A stretch of 64,000 nucleotides of DNA. It comes from Streptomyces tirandamycinicus (GTDB taxonomy: Bacteria; Actinomycetota; Actinomycetes; Streptomycetales; Streptomycetaceae). Shown in pieces: positions 56,250 to 64,000 of this stretch; position 1 is the stretch's first letter; every line of letters starts with the position of its first letter. Below the pieces are notes generated by a model. It saw nothing but the letters and a program-made list of their open reading frames with translations, ran no database searches and had not been told where the DNA came from. The stretch covers positions 4,785,001 to 4,849,000 of the forward strand of contig NZ_CP029188.1 of the NCBI RefSeq assembly GCF_003097515.1. Direction: 5' to 3'. The translations under genes and the position numbers were made by a program.

Positions 56250-57023
56250 GTGGACACGACATGGCCCGCCAATGAGCTCGAAGAGGTGCTGGCCGCATCG
56301 GTCGGGAACCCCTCGGCCGGGGGGCGGCTCGTGGAGGTGCTGGGGCGCAGCTCCGTGTGGGTGCCGCTGCCCAACGGCGGCGGCCCCGACAGCGCCAGCC
56401 TCGACCTGCCCACGGTCGAGATGGACGGCATCCCCTACGTCCCCGTCTTCAGCTCCCAGGAGCAGTTCCGCCTCGGAGCGGGCGACCACATGTCCGGCAC
56501 CGTCGCGCCCGCCGTCGAGTTCGCCCGGGGGCTGCCCCCGCAGCTCGGCATCGCCGTGAACCCCGGCGGCGCCGTCGGCGTGCCGCTGCCGCCGCCCGCC
56601 GTGGCCGAGCTGTGCCGGATGGGCTCCGGGCCGCTGGGCGGCACCTCCGCTGCCGGGAGCCACGAGCGAGGGGGCGCGGCGAGCGGCGGCCGGGTCAGGC
56701 TCTTCGAGCCGGACTGGCAGGAGGAGCCGGTCGACTTCCTCGCCGCCGCGGCCGGGGAGTTCGAGTCGACCCGGGTCGTCCAGACCGCCCGCAGGATCCT
56801 GGCCAGCATCGAGGGCGGCCCGCCGGTGCTGTTCGTCGGCGTCCAGCTCTCCGCCTTCGACGACCCCGACCGTGCCGCCCCGATGGACGCCCTCGGCCGT
56901 GCCCTCGGCCGGGTCGCCGTGAAGTGGCCGGTCAACCTGGTGCTGCTCGACATCGCCCAGGACCCCGTCGGCGACTGGATGCTCACCAGGGTCCGGCCCT
57001 TCTACACCCGGCAGTACGCGTAG
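56250..57023 (+). CDS. SseB-like protein (first copy)
   Basis: A 257-residue protein of the SseB (enhanced serine sensitivity) family. The N-terminal domain (about 1-130) contains LEEVLAASVGNPSAGGRLVEVL, WVPLP, YVPVFSSQEQF and LGIAVNPGGAVGVPLPP. The C-terminal part (about 150-257) contains RVRLFEPDWQEEPVDFL, ILASIEGGPPVLFVGVQL and VNLVLLDIAQDPVGDWML. The family name comes from E. coli sseB, whose overexpression alters serine sensitivity; the molecular role is unclear. The GTG at 56250 follows a weak AGGGA site. It is followed by a second family member, and both are near serine and glycine genes. Confidence 0.8.
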   Translation: MDTTWPANELEEVLAASVGNPSAGGRLVEVLGRSSVWVPLPNGGGPDSASLDLPTVEMDGIPYVPVFSSQEQFRLGAGDHMSGTVAPAVEFARGLPPQLGIAVNPGGAVGVPLPPPAVAELCRMGSGPLGGTSAAGSHERGGAASGGRVRLFEPDWQEEPVDFLAAAAGEFESTRVVQTARRILASIEGGPPVLFVGVQLSAFDDPDRAAPMDALGRALGRVAVKWPVNLVLLDIAQDPVGDWMLTRVRPFYTRQYA

Positions 57024-57137
57024 AGGTCACGTTGGTGTCGGTACGGCCGCATAAGCTGGTTTGATGACGGGGTTGCCGCACTCGCGTGCCCAGGGCGGCG
57101 CGAGGGAACGGCGGATCGAAGAGGGGCGGGACCCAGA

Positions 57138-57917
57138 GTGAGTGCGTCAGGCACCGCGGCGGCCGGGCAGGTCGAGCACATGCTGCGCCAGGTGACGCCC
57201 GGGCGCTACGACGCGTACGAGGCGCTGCTCCAGGCCCTCGCCGACGGCCGGGTGTGGATGCTGCTCTGGCACGGCCAGGCCGGTTCTCCCGACGCCCAGT
57301 ACGGCAACATGGAGGTGGACGGCCTCGGGTACGCGCCCTGCGTCACCTCGGCCGAGGAGCTCTCCGCGTCCGGCTGGACCAGGGCCCACGAGGTGGTCGC
57401 CGGCGCCGACGTGGCCCGTGCCCTCTTCCCCGACCGCTGGGGCATCTGGCTCAACCCGCACGCGCCGGGTGGGGGCGTCGGCATCCCCTGGCCCGATCTG
57501 CGCCGGATCGCCACCGGCCTCGACCGGATGCCCGCCGGGCCCCTGCGGCTGACGGAACCGGCCATCGAGATCCCCCAGTTCTACGCGCTGCTCACACAGA
57601 ACGCACACCGCACCCCGGTCGTCCGGTCGCTGCGCAGGGCCTGGGTGCAGCCGTCGCTGGGCGCTCCGTACCTGGCCATCGGCCTCGATCTCTACGACAC
57701 GGGCCGGCAGTCCGTCGAGTCCGTGCGCGCCATGATGCAGCAGTCGATCGCCGCCGTCCCGGACGGTCTTCCGGTGTCCACCGTCGCGATGTCCGACGAC
57801 TACGACCCGGTCGCCATGTGGCTGAGGGCCAGCACCCGACCGTTCTACGACCGGGAGGCCCACGCCGGTCCTCCCCGGCAGCCCGGCTACGGCTACCCGC
57901 CCGCCCAGTCCCGCTGA
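57138..57917 (+). CDS. SseB-like protein (second copy)
   Basis: A 259-residue paralogue of the preceding protein. The N-terminal domain shows YEALLQALADGRVWMLLWHG, YAPCVTSAEEL and WLNPHAPGGGVGIPWP. The C-terminal domain shows LRRAWVQPSLGAPYLAIGLDLYD and VSTVAMSDDYDPVAMWLRASTRPFYDR, which aligns with the end of the first copy (TRVRPFYTRQY). It starts at a GTG at 57138 about 115 bp after the first copy. The two may form a heterodimer. Its stop codon lies inside a 19-bp tandem repeat. Confidence 0.8.
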   Translation: MSASGTAAAGQVEHMLRQVTPGRYDAYEALLQALADGRVWMLLWHGQAGSPDAQYGNMEVDGLGYAPCVTSAEELSASGWTRAHEVVAGADVARALFPDRWGIWLNPHAPGGGVGIPWPDLRRIATGLDRMPAGPLRLTEPAIEIPQFYALLTQNAHRTPVVRSLRRAWVQPSLGAPYLAIGLDLYDTGRQSVESVRAMMQQSIAAVPDGLPVSTVAMSDDYDPVAMWLRASTRPFYDREAHAGPPRQPGYGYPPAQSR

Positions 57918-57988
57918 GCCCCTTCGGCCAGGCGAGCCCCTTCGGCCCCCGCTGAGCCCCTTCGGCCCGGCGAGCCCCCTCGGCCCAG
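57913..57988. repeat. 19-bp tandem repeat, four units, at the end of the second SseB gene
   Basis: Units of gctgagccccttcggccag type begin at 57913, 57932, 57951 and 57970 and alternate between gctgagc and gcgagc starts. The TGA stop of the SseB-like gene (57915-57917) is in the first unit; an in-frame loss of that stop would extend the protein through the repeats. Confidence 0.92.
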
Positions 57989-58217
57989 GCGAGCGCCCTG
58001 ACGGCCCGTCCGGGGCCGCACCGCGCACCGGGCCAACGGCGCCGGGGGCCCGGGAAGTCGACGGGGTGAGGCCCGATGTCCCGGATCGAGCCGTTTTGGC
58101 GACTGTCCGGGTCTCGACTGTGCATCACCGCTATGCGGACTGTTCTCCCGTTCGGGACTCGTCTGTAGTGTTCGGCCGGTCAAGACCTCCTCCACAGGCG
58201 GATTCCAGGGGTGGACC

Positions 58218-59888
58218 ATGCCAATATTCAAGTCCAGAGCCGTCAAAGTGATCACAGCGGCCGTCGCGGTCGGCCTCGTCGCCACCGGCTGTGCGAGTGA
58301 GCGCGGCAAGGACGGCGACAAGGGCGGCGACAAGGACACCTTTGTCTTCGGCGCACCGGGTGACCCGGGCTCCCTGGACCCGGCCCTCGCCAGCGACGGC
58401 GAGACCTTCCGTGTCACCCGTCAGGCCTTCGAGGCGCTGCTGGAGCACGAGTCCGGCGGCAGCGAGCTGGTCGGAGGTCTCGCGGAGAAGTGGTCCAGCA
58501 ACCCCGAGGGCACGGTCTGGACGTTCAACCTGCGCCAGGGCGTGAAGTTCCACGACGGTGAGGCGTTCAACGCCGCCGCGGTGTGCGCCAACTACGACCA
58601 CTGGTTCAACTGGACGGGCACGTACCAGCTGGACGCCGTGTCGTACTACTGGCGGAAGATCATGGGCGGGTTCGCCAAGAACGAGGACCCCGAGGCTCCG
58701 AAGGCGAACTACAAGTCCTGCACCGCGAAGGACGACAACACGGCGGTCATCGAGGTCAACGAGCCCTCGGCGAACCTGCCCGGTGGTTTCTCCCTCCAGG
58801 CCCTCGCGATCCACTCCCCGAAGTCGCTCGAGGAGTACAAGAAGCAGCAGGCGACCTCCAAGGGCGACGCGATCACCTACCCCAAGTACAGCCAGGAGGC
58901 CGGCACGGTCGCCGGCACCGGCCCGTACCGGATCGCGAAGTGGAACAAGGGCAACAAGGAAGTCACCCTCGAACGCTTCGACGACTACTGGGGTGACAAG
59001 GCCAAGGTGAAGAACCTGGTCTTCCGTACGATCAGCACCGAGGACGGCCGGCGTCAGGCGCTGCAGGCCGGTGACATCCACGGCTACGACCTGGTCGCTC
59101 CCGCCGACATCAAGACCCTGGAGAGCGCCGGCTTCACGGTGCCGACCCGTGACGTCTTCAACCTCTTCTACCTCGGCATGACCCAGGGGAAGAACCCGGC
59201 GCTGAAGAAGCCCGAGGTGCGTCAGGCGATCGCGCACGCCATCGACCGGGAGAACATTGTCAAGACCCAGCTCCCCGAGGGCGGCAAGGTCGCGACCCAG
59301 TTCATGCCGGACACCGTCGACGGCTTCTCGGAGAACGTGAAGCAGTACCCGTTCGACACGGCGAAGGCGAAGTCGCTGCTGGCCGGGGCCAAGGAGGAGG
59401 GCCTCTCGCTCGACTTCTGCTACCCGACCGAGGTCACCCGCCCGTACATGCCCGCCCCGCAGGACATCTTCGAGCTGATGAAGGCCGACCTGGAGAAGGC
59501 CGGTATCAAGATCACCCCGAAGCCGATGAAGTGGGCCCCGGACTACCTGGACGCCACCGAGGCGGGCTCCTGCTCCCTGCACATGCTGGGCTGGACCGGT
59601 GACTTCAACGACGGCTTCAACTTCATCGGGACCTGGTTCGCGAAGAAGGACAAGCAGTGGGGCTTCGACGAGGCGAAGGTCTTCGACGCCGTGAACGCCG
59701 CGTCGAAGGAGGCGAACCCCGCCAAGCGCGTCGACGCGTACAAGAACGCCAATGAGACGATCATGGAGTACCTGCCGGGGCTCCCGATCTCGTCCTCGCC
59801 GCCGGCCATCGCCTTCGGCAAGAACGTGAACCCGCCGAACGTCTCCCCGCTGACGCAGGAGAACTTCGCCGAGGTCTCCTTCAAGTAG
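58218..59888 (+). CDS. Peptide ABC transporter substrate-binding lipoprotein
   Basis: Extracytoplasmic solute-binding lipoprotein (SBP family 5) that delivers di- or oligopeptides to the permease. The 556-residue product has a lipoprotein signal (lipobox VATGC), a charged GKDGDKGGDKD linker, and the family core: FGAPGDPGSLDPALASDGETF, WTFNLRQGVKFHDGEAFNA, TGPYRIAKW and IAHAIDRENIV. Lys-rich codon choice (aag) is high. The ATG at 58218 has AGGGGTGG upstream. First gene of a five-gene importer unit; a strong hairpin follows, probably making this mRNA more abundant than the permease part. Substrates of this family include peptides, nickel and sugars; the neighbours do not decide. Confidence 0.93.
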   Translation: MPIFKSRAVKVITAAVAVGLVATGCASERGKDGDKGGDKDTFVFGAPGDPGSLDPALASDGETFRVTRQAFEALLEHESGGSELVGGLAEKWSSNPEGTVWTFNLRQGVKFHDGEAFNAAAVCANYDHWFNWTGTYQLDAVSYYWRKIMGGFAKNEDPEAPKANYKSCTAKDDNTAVIEVNEPSANLPGGFSLQALAIHSPKSLEEYKKQQATSKGDAITYPKYSQEAGTVAGTGPYRIAKWNKGNKEVTLERFDDYWGDKAKVKNLVFRTISTEDGRRQALQAGDIHGYDLVAPADIKTLESAGFTVPTRDVFNLFYLGMTQGKNPALKKPEVRQAIAHAIDRENIVKTQLPEGGKVATQFMPDTVDGFSENVKQYPFDTAKAKSLLAGAKEEGLSLDFCYPTEVTRPYMPAPQDIFELMKADLEKAGIKITPKPMKWAPDYLDATEAGSCSLHMLGWTGDFNDGFNFIGTWFAKKDKQWGFDEAKVFDAVNAASKEANPAKRVDAYKNANETIMEYLPGLPISSSPPAIAFGKNVNPPNVSPLTQENFAEVSFK

Positions 59889-59900
59889 CACACCGCGTCA

Positions 59901-59939
59901 GGTCCGCCCGGCCACGGAGCACTCGTGGCCGGGCGGACC
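59901..59939 (+). terminator. Hairpin between the binding protein and permease genes
   Basis: ggtccgcccggccacg (59901-59916) and its perfect 16-bp complement (59924-59939) enclose a 7-base loop. Such a structure between the binding protein and permease genes usually gives partial termination or mRNA protection, so the binding protein is made in excess. Confidence 0.8.
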
Positions 59940-59993
59940 CGCATCCCAATCCCGTACCACTCGTACAACACACGCAAGAAAGGGGCACGCGGG

Positions 59994-60998
59994 GTGTTGC
60001 GACTCGTCGTACGACGGCTGCTACAGCTGATACCCACCCTGCTCGGCCTGTCGGTTCTGCTCTTCCTCTGGCTGAACCGACTGCCCGGCGGACCCGCCTC
60101 AGCGATCCTGGGCGAGCGGGCGACCGAAGCCGAAGTGGCGCGCATCAACCGGGCGCTCGGACTCGACCAGCCTCTCCACGTCCAGTACGGACGCTTCCTC
60201 AAGCGCATCTTCGAACTCGACCTCGGCACCTCCACCCAGACGGGGCAGCCGGTGTGGGACGAGTTCGTCCTCCGGTTCCCCGCGACGGTCGAACTGAGCG
60301 TCGCGGCCATGCTGATCGCCGTGGCGGTCGGCATTCCGCTCGGCTATCTCGCCGCCCGCAGGCGCGGCGGCTGGCTCGACGTGGCCGCGGTCTCCGGGTC
60401 GCTCGTCGGGATCTGCATCCCGGTCTTCTTCCTCGCCCTGATCCTCAAGGGCATCTTCGCCGTCAACCTCGGTCTCTTCCCGACCTTCGGCCGTCTGACC
60501 ACCGGAGTCGACGCCACCAGCGTCACCGGCTTCGCCGTCCTCGACGGCGTCCTCACCGGTGAGATCGACGCCTCGTGGGACGCGATCATGCACCTGGTGC
60601 TGCCCGCGCTCGCGCTCTCCTCCATCCCGCTCGCCGTCATCGTGCGCATGACCCGCGCCAGCGTGCTGGAGGTCCTCGGCGAGGACTACGTCCGCACCGC
60701 CGAGTCCAAGGGCCTGGAGCGGAGGACCGTCCGGGGCCGCCACATCCTGCGCAACGCGCTGCTGCCCGTGGTCACCGCGGTCGGCCTGCTCACCGGCAGC
60801 CTGCTCTCGGGAGCGGTGCTCACCGAGTCGGTGTTCTCCTTCGGCGGCATCGGCTCCTTCATCCGGGACGCGATCGACGCCCGTGACTACCCGGTGCTCG
60901 TGGGCTTCATCATGTTCATCGCGATGGTGTACGTCCTGATCAACCTGCTGGTGGATCTCGCGTACAGCGTCATCGATCCGAGGGTGCGGGTGCACTGA
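59994..60998 (+). CDS. Peptide ABC transporter permease (DppB/OppB type)
   Basis: A 334-residue integral membrane permease with about six helices. The N-terminus LRLVVRRLLQLIPTLLGLSVLLFLWL is the standard first helix of DppB-like subunits, followed by the LGLDQPLHVQYGRFL periplasmic loop. The EAA coupling loop is in EDYVRTAESKGLERRTVRGRHILRNALLPVVT. The GTG at 59994 has AAAGGGG 7 bp upstream; an open GTG at 59925 lies inside the preceding hairpin and is unlikely. It overlaps the next gene by one base (TGATG). Confidence 0.94.
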   Translation: MLRLVVRRLLQLIPTLLGLSVLLFLWLNRLPGGPASAILGERATEAEVARINRALGLDQPLHVQYGRFLKRIFELDLGTSTQTGQPVWDEFVLRFPATVELSVAAMLIAVAVGIPLGYLAARRRGGWLDVAAVSGSLVGICIPVFFLALILKGIFAVNLGLFPTFGRLTTGVDATSVTGFAVLDGVLTGEIDASWDAIMHLVLPALALSSIPLAVIVRMTRASVLEVLGEDYVRTAESKGLERRTVRGRHILRNALLPVVTAVGLLTGSLLSGAVLTESVFSFGGIGSFIRDAIDARDYPVLVGFIMFIAMVYVLINLLVDLAYSVIDPRVRVH

Positions 60999-61960
60999 TG
61001 AGCCTGGCTACCACCAAGACATCGAAGATCGACCGGCTCGCGGAGCTCACCGCGAAGAAGGAGACGTCCAGCGGCGCCAGCCTCTGGCGGGAGGCCTTCC
61101 GCCGGCTGCGCGGCAGCAAGATGGCGATCATCGGCGCGATCGTCATCGCCGCGTTCGTCGTGGTCGCGATCGTGGGCCCCTGGCTCGCCCCGTACGCCCC
61201 GACGGCGCAGACCTGGCGCGGCGAGGTCTTCGCCAACCAGGGCAGGTTCGTCGGCGCCCGCGGTGAGAACCTGTTCGGCCTGGACCACCTGGGCCGCGAC
61301 ATGTTCTCCCGCATGCTCGTGGGAGCCCGGCAGACGCTGCTGGTCGGCGTGGTGTCGATGCTGATCGGCCTGGTGCTCGGGGCCCTGGTGGGCGTCGTGT
61401 CGGGCGCGGCGGCCACTCTCGGCGGGCGCGCGGGACAGCGCCTGGACGACGTCGTCATGCGGGTCACCGACATCATGCTGGCGCTGCCGTCGCTGCTGCT
61501 GGCGGTCTCCGTCGCCGCGGTGCTGGGGCAGTCGCTGACCACGGTGATGATCGCCGTCGGTGTGGTGCAGATCCCCATCTTCGCCCGGCTGCTGCGCGGT
61601 TCGATGCTCGCCCAGGGCGGCAAGGACTACGTGCTGGCCGCCCGGTCCCTCGGCATCCGCAAGCGGCGCATCGTGCTCACCCAGATCATGCCCAACTCGC
61701 TGAGCCCGGTGATCGTCCAGGCCACCCTCAGTCTCGCCACCGCGATCATCGAGGCCGCCGCCCTGTCCTACCTCGGTCTCGGAAACCCCGACCCGGCCGT
61801 CCCGGAGTGGGGCGTCATGCTCTCGCAGGCGCAGCGCTTCTTCGACAACGCGCCGATGATGTCGATGTACCCGGCGGTCGCCATCATCGTCACCGCCCTG
61901 GGCTTCACCCTGCTCGGCGAGGCCATGCGCGAAGCCCTCGACCCGAAGCTGCGAGGTTGA
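60998..61960 (+). CDS. Peptide ABC transporter permease (DppC/OppC type)
   Basis: The second permease subunit, 320 residues. The N-terminal OppC_N segment (about 28-75; LWREAFRRLRGSKMAIIGAIVIAAF) leads to LFGLDHLGRDMFSRMLVGARQTLLVG, then further helices. The EAA loop is in KDYVLAARSLGIRKRRIVLTQIMPNSLSPVIVQ. The C-terminus LLGEAMREALDPKLRG is typical. Translation is coupled to the upstream permease through TGATG. Together the two permeases form the channel. Confidence 0.95.
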   Translation: MSLATTKTSKIDRLAELTAKKETSSGASLWREAFRRLRGSKMAIIGAIVIAAFVVVAIVGPWLAPYAPTAQTWRGEVFANQGRFVGARGENLFGLDHLGRDMFSRMLVGARQTLLVGVVSMLIGLVLGALVGVVSGAAATLGGRAGQRLDDVVMRVTDIMLALPSLLLAVSVAAVLGQSLTTVMIAVGVVQIPIFARLLRGSMLAQGGKDYVLAARSLGIRKRRIVLTQIMPNSLSPVIVQATLSLATAIIEAAALSYLGLGNPDPAVPEWGVMLSQAQRFFDNAPMMSMYPAVAIIVTALGFTLLGEAMREALDPKLRG

Positions 61961-61964
61961 TGTC

Positions 61965-63068
61965 ATGCCACTGCTCGATGTGGACGAACTCACCGTCACC
62001 TTCGGCGGTCGCGGCCGCAAGGCCGCCAAGGCGGTCGAGACGGCCAAGGCGGTCGAAGGCGTCGAGGCCGTCCCGGCGGTCAACGGCGACGAGGCCGTCG
62101 GGGAACAGACGGCCGAGGCCGTCAAGGACAACACCGTCAAAGCCGTCAACGGGGTCTCCTTCTCCGTGGACGAGGGCCAGGTCGTCGGACTCGTCGGCGA
62201 GTCGGGCTGCGGGAAGTCCGTGACCTCGCTCGCCCTGATGGGGCTGCTCCCGCGCAAGGGCGTGACCCTCGGCGGACGGGCCGACTTCGAGGGCGCCGAC
62301 CTGCTGGCGATGACCCCCGGCAAGATCCGGGACCTGCGCGGCAGCAAACTGGCGATGATCTTCCAGGACCCGCTGTCCTCGCTGAACCCGGTCGTCCCGA
62401 TCGGCGTCCAGGTGACCGAGATCCTCAAGCGCCACCGCGGTATGAAGGGCGAGGCCGCCCGCAAGGAGGCCGCGCACCTGCTGGACCGGGTCGGTATCCC
62501 CGACCCGGACCGGCGGCTGAGGGAGTACCCGCACCAGCTCTCCGGCGGTATGCGGCAGCGGGCGCTGATCGCCATGGCCGTGGCCTGCGCGCCCCGGCTG
62601 CTCATCGCCGACGAGCCGACCACCGCGCTGGACGTCACCATCCAGGCGCAGATCCTCGAACTGCTCAAGGAACTCGTCGACCAGGAGGGCACCGCCCTGC
62701 TGATGATCACCCATGACCTGGGGGTCGTCGCCGGGCTCTGCGACCAGGTCAATGTGCTGTACGCGGGCAAGGTCGTGGAGTCCTCCGGGCGGCGGGAGCT
62801 GTTCGCGCACCCGACCCACCCGTACACCCACGGTCTGCTCGGTTCCATCCCGAGGCTCGACGCACCGCGCGGCGAGCCGCTCCACCCCATTCGCGGGTCC
62901 ATCAACGACCAGATCGCCTGGGCCGAGGGCTGCGCCTTCGCACCCCGCTGCGACCGTTACGAGATGGGCTGCCTGACCGGTACGCCCGAACTGACCGAAC
63001 CCCGCGAGGCCGGGCACCAGGCCCGCTGCGTCAACCCGGTCCTGGCCACGACGGAGGTCCCGGCATGA
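61965..63068 (+). CDS. Peptide ABC transporter ATPase (DppD/OppD type) with internal insertion
   Basis: A 367-residue ATPase driving peptide import. Motifs are Walker A VGESGCGKSVTSLALMGL, Q-loop IFQDPLSSLNPVV, signature LSGGMRQRALIAMA, Walker B LLIADEPTTALDVTIQAQ, the H-loop TH and the C-terminal oligopeptide domain with CAFAPRCDRYEMGCL, including the Cys cluster of this subfamily. Between the first strand (LLDVDELTVTFGG) and the second (VKAVNGVSFSV) about 45 residues of Ala/Val/Glu-rich near-repeats (KAVETAKAVEGVEAV and so on) are inserted, where relatives have only a few. It follows DppC by 4 bp and overlaps the next gene (ATGA). Confidence 0.94.
   Translation: MPLLDVDELTVTFGGRGRKAAKAVETAKAVEGVEAVPAVNGDEAVGEQTAEAVKDNTVKAVNGVSFSVDEGQVVGLVGESGCGKSVTSLALMGLLPRKGVTLGGRADFEGADLLAMTPGKIRDLRGSKLAMIFQDPLSSLNPVVPIGVQVTEILKRHRGMKGEAARKEAAHLLDRVGIPDPDRRLREYPHQLSGGMRQRALIAMAVACAPRLLIADEPTTALDVTIQAQILELLKELVDQEGTALLMITHDLGVVAGLCDQVNVLYAGKVVESSGRRELFAHPTHPYTHGLLGSIPRLDAPRGEPLHPIRGSINDQIAWAEGCAFAPRCDRYEMGCLTGTPELTEPREAGHQARCVNPVLATTEVPA
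62016..62150. repeat. Short imperfect in-frame repeats inside the DppD-like gene
   Basis: Units such as aaggcggtcgag and gaggccgtc recur at irregular 9- to 24-base steps, encoding KAVE, EAV and AEAV tracts. All steps keep the reading frame. Confidence 0.7.
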
Positions 63069-64000
63069 GCCTGCTCGAACTCGACGGAGTGAAGGTCCAC
63101 TTCCCCGTCAAGAAGGGCATCCTCTTCGACCGCACGGTCGGGCACGTCTACGCCGTGGACGGCGTCTCGCTGTCCGTCGAGGCCGGCCAGACGTACGGGC
63201 TCGTCGGCGAGTCCGGCTGCGGCAAGACCACGCTCGGGCGGGCGGTGCTGCGGCTCGTCGACGTCACGGACGGCCGGGTCGTCCTCGACGGCACGGACGT
63301 GGCACAGCTTCCCGAGCGGGAGATGCGCTCGTTCCGCCGGCGGCTCCAGATGGTCTTCCAGGACCCGCTGGGCAGCCTGAACCCCCGGCAGAACATCGAG
63401 TCCATCCTGTCCGAGGGCATGGCCGCGCACGGTATCGGCGCGAACCAGGAGGAGCGCCGGGAGAAGATCAAGGAGATCCTGGCGAAGGTGGGCCTTCCCG
63501 GGAACGCCCTGTCCCGCTACCCCCACGAGTTCTCCGGCGGCCAGCGCCAGCGCATCGGCATCGCGCGCGCCCTGGTGCTCGAACCGGACGTGATCATCTG
63601 CGACGAGCCGGTCTCGGCGCTGGACGTCTCCATCCAGGCGCAGGTCGTCAACCTGCTGGAGGAGCTTCAGAAGGCGATGGGCCTGACGTACCTGGTCATC
63701 GCCCACGACCTCGCCGTCGTCCGGCACATCTCCGACGTCATCGGGGTCATGTACCTCGGCTCCCTGGTGGAGGAGGCTCCGAGCGACGCGCTCTACGAGG
63801 GGCCCAAGCACCCCTACACCAAGGCGCTGATGTCGGCGGTACCGGTGCCGGACCCGGAGGTGGAGGACCGCCGCGAGCGCATTCTGCTGCTGGGCGACCT
63901 GCCGTCCCCGGCGAACCCGCCCGCGGGCTGCCGCTTCCACACGCGCTGCCCGTGGAAGCAGGACACCCGGTGCGCCACGGAGCGCCCCGAACTGAGGGAC
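63065..64000 (+). CDS. Peptide ABC transporter ATPase (DppF/OppF type), 3' end outside window
   Basis: The second ATPase of the importer, open to the last base of the window (312 codons seen). It starts at the ATG at 63065, overlapping the previous stop. Motifs are VKVHFPVKKGILFDRTVGHVYAVDGVS, Walker A VGESGCGKTTLGRAVL, Q-loop VFQDPLGSLNPR, signature FSGGQRQRIGIARAL, Walker B VIICDEPVSALDVSIQAQV and the H-loop IAHDLAVV. The C-terminal domain has GCRFHTRCPWKQDTRC, with the conserved Cys residues. Only a short tail should be missing. With the binding protein, two permeases and DppD it completes the transporter. Confidence 0.95.
   Translation, partial: MSLLELDGVKVHFPVKKGILFDRTVGHVYAVDGVSLSVEAGQTYGLVGESGCGKTTLGRAVLRLVDVTDGRVVLDGTDVAQLPEREMRSFRRRLQMVFQDPLGSLNPRQNIESILSEGMAAHGIGANQEERREKIKEILAKVGLPGNALSRYPHEFSGGQRQRIGIARALVLEPDVIICDEPVSALDVSIQAQVVNLLEELQKAMGLTYLVIAHDLAVVRHISDVIGVMYLGSLVEEAPSDALYEGPKHPYTKALMSAVPVPDPEVEDRRERILLLGDLPSPANPPAGCRFHTRCPWKQDTRCATERPELRD

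Overview
The window is a chromosomal segment of a high-GC actinomycete, almost certainly Streptomyces. The evidence is the extreme G/C bias at third codon positions (which produces long antisense shadow frames), frequent GTG and TTG starts, purine-rich ribosome binding sites, many secreted proteins and lipoproteins, a GlgE maltosyl-transfer cluster, a tandem glycine riboswitch ahead of gcvT and a CebR-like operator. From memory (not checked here), the gene order resembles the S. coelicolor chromosome from about SCO5420 to SCO5480. I see no rRNA, tRNA, prophage or CRISPR array.

Layout. 1-900: C-terminus of a secreted protein, two strong hairpins and a frameshifted transposase remnant. 0.9-7.1 kb: central carbon genes pyk, ackA, pta (minus strand) and pfkA (plus strand). 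7.2-14 kb: a secreted HAD phosphatase, a helix-turn-helix regulator, a CitA/CitB-type two-component pair divergent from a DctA-type C4-dicarboxylate symporter, and a GYD protein. 14-16.3 kb: a GH16 glucanase with a LacI-type operator, then a gene-poor stretch. 16.3-18.7 kb: a HelD-like helicase overlapping glgB tail to tail. 18.6-30 kb: the GlgE alpha-glucan pathway (glgE-treS-mak-glgB, with glgP divergent). 30-36.3 kb: an M4 metalloprotease, a beta-propeller protein and a membrane protein. 36.4-40.2 kb: a heterodimeric ABC exporter. 40.4-42.7 kb: glgX. 43-45.7 kb: two paralogous L,D-transpeptidase lipoproteins. 45.8-49.3 kb: an enoyl-CoA hydratase, an anti-sigma-like ATPase and a beta-propeller lipoprotein. 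49.5-50.4 kb: a small accessory island with a VapBC-like toxin-antitoxin pair and a MITE-like element. 50.6-55.3 kb: serine/glycine one-carbon genes (sdaA, glyA, gcvH, gcvT) behind a tandem glycine riboswitch. 55.4-57.9 kb: a P-loop protein and two SseB-like proteins. 58.2-64 kb: a complete peptide ABC importer, its last gene cut by the window end.

How the genes work together. Glycolysis and acetate overflow (pfkA, pyk, pta, ackA) sit near storage-glucan metabolism. TreS converts trehalose to maltose, Mak phosphorylates it, GlgE polymerises maltosyl units, GlgB branches the polymer, and GlgP and GlgX degrade it. Glycine excess is sensed by RNA and passed to cleavage (GcvT, GcvH) and to serine (GlyA); SdaA can deaminate serine to pyruvate.

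The most distinctive sequence-level feature is the number of short tandem-repeat arrays at gene boundaries (11-, 34-, 10-, 16-, 22- and 19-bp units) and of in-frame repeat expansions inside conserved proteins (helicase, histidine kinase, peptide-ABC ATPase). I found no convincing new multi-gene system. The best leads are the 168-bp element with perfect 16-bp inverted ends, the motif III repeat in the helicase, the transposase ghost and the repeat arrays.
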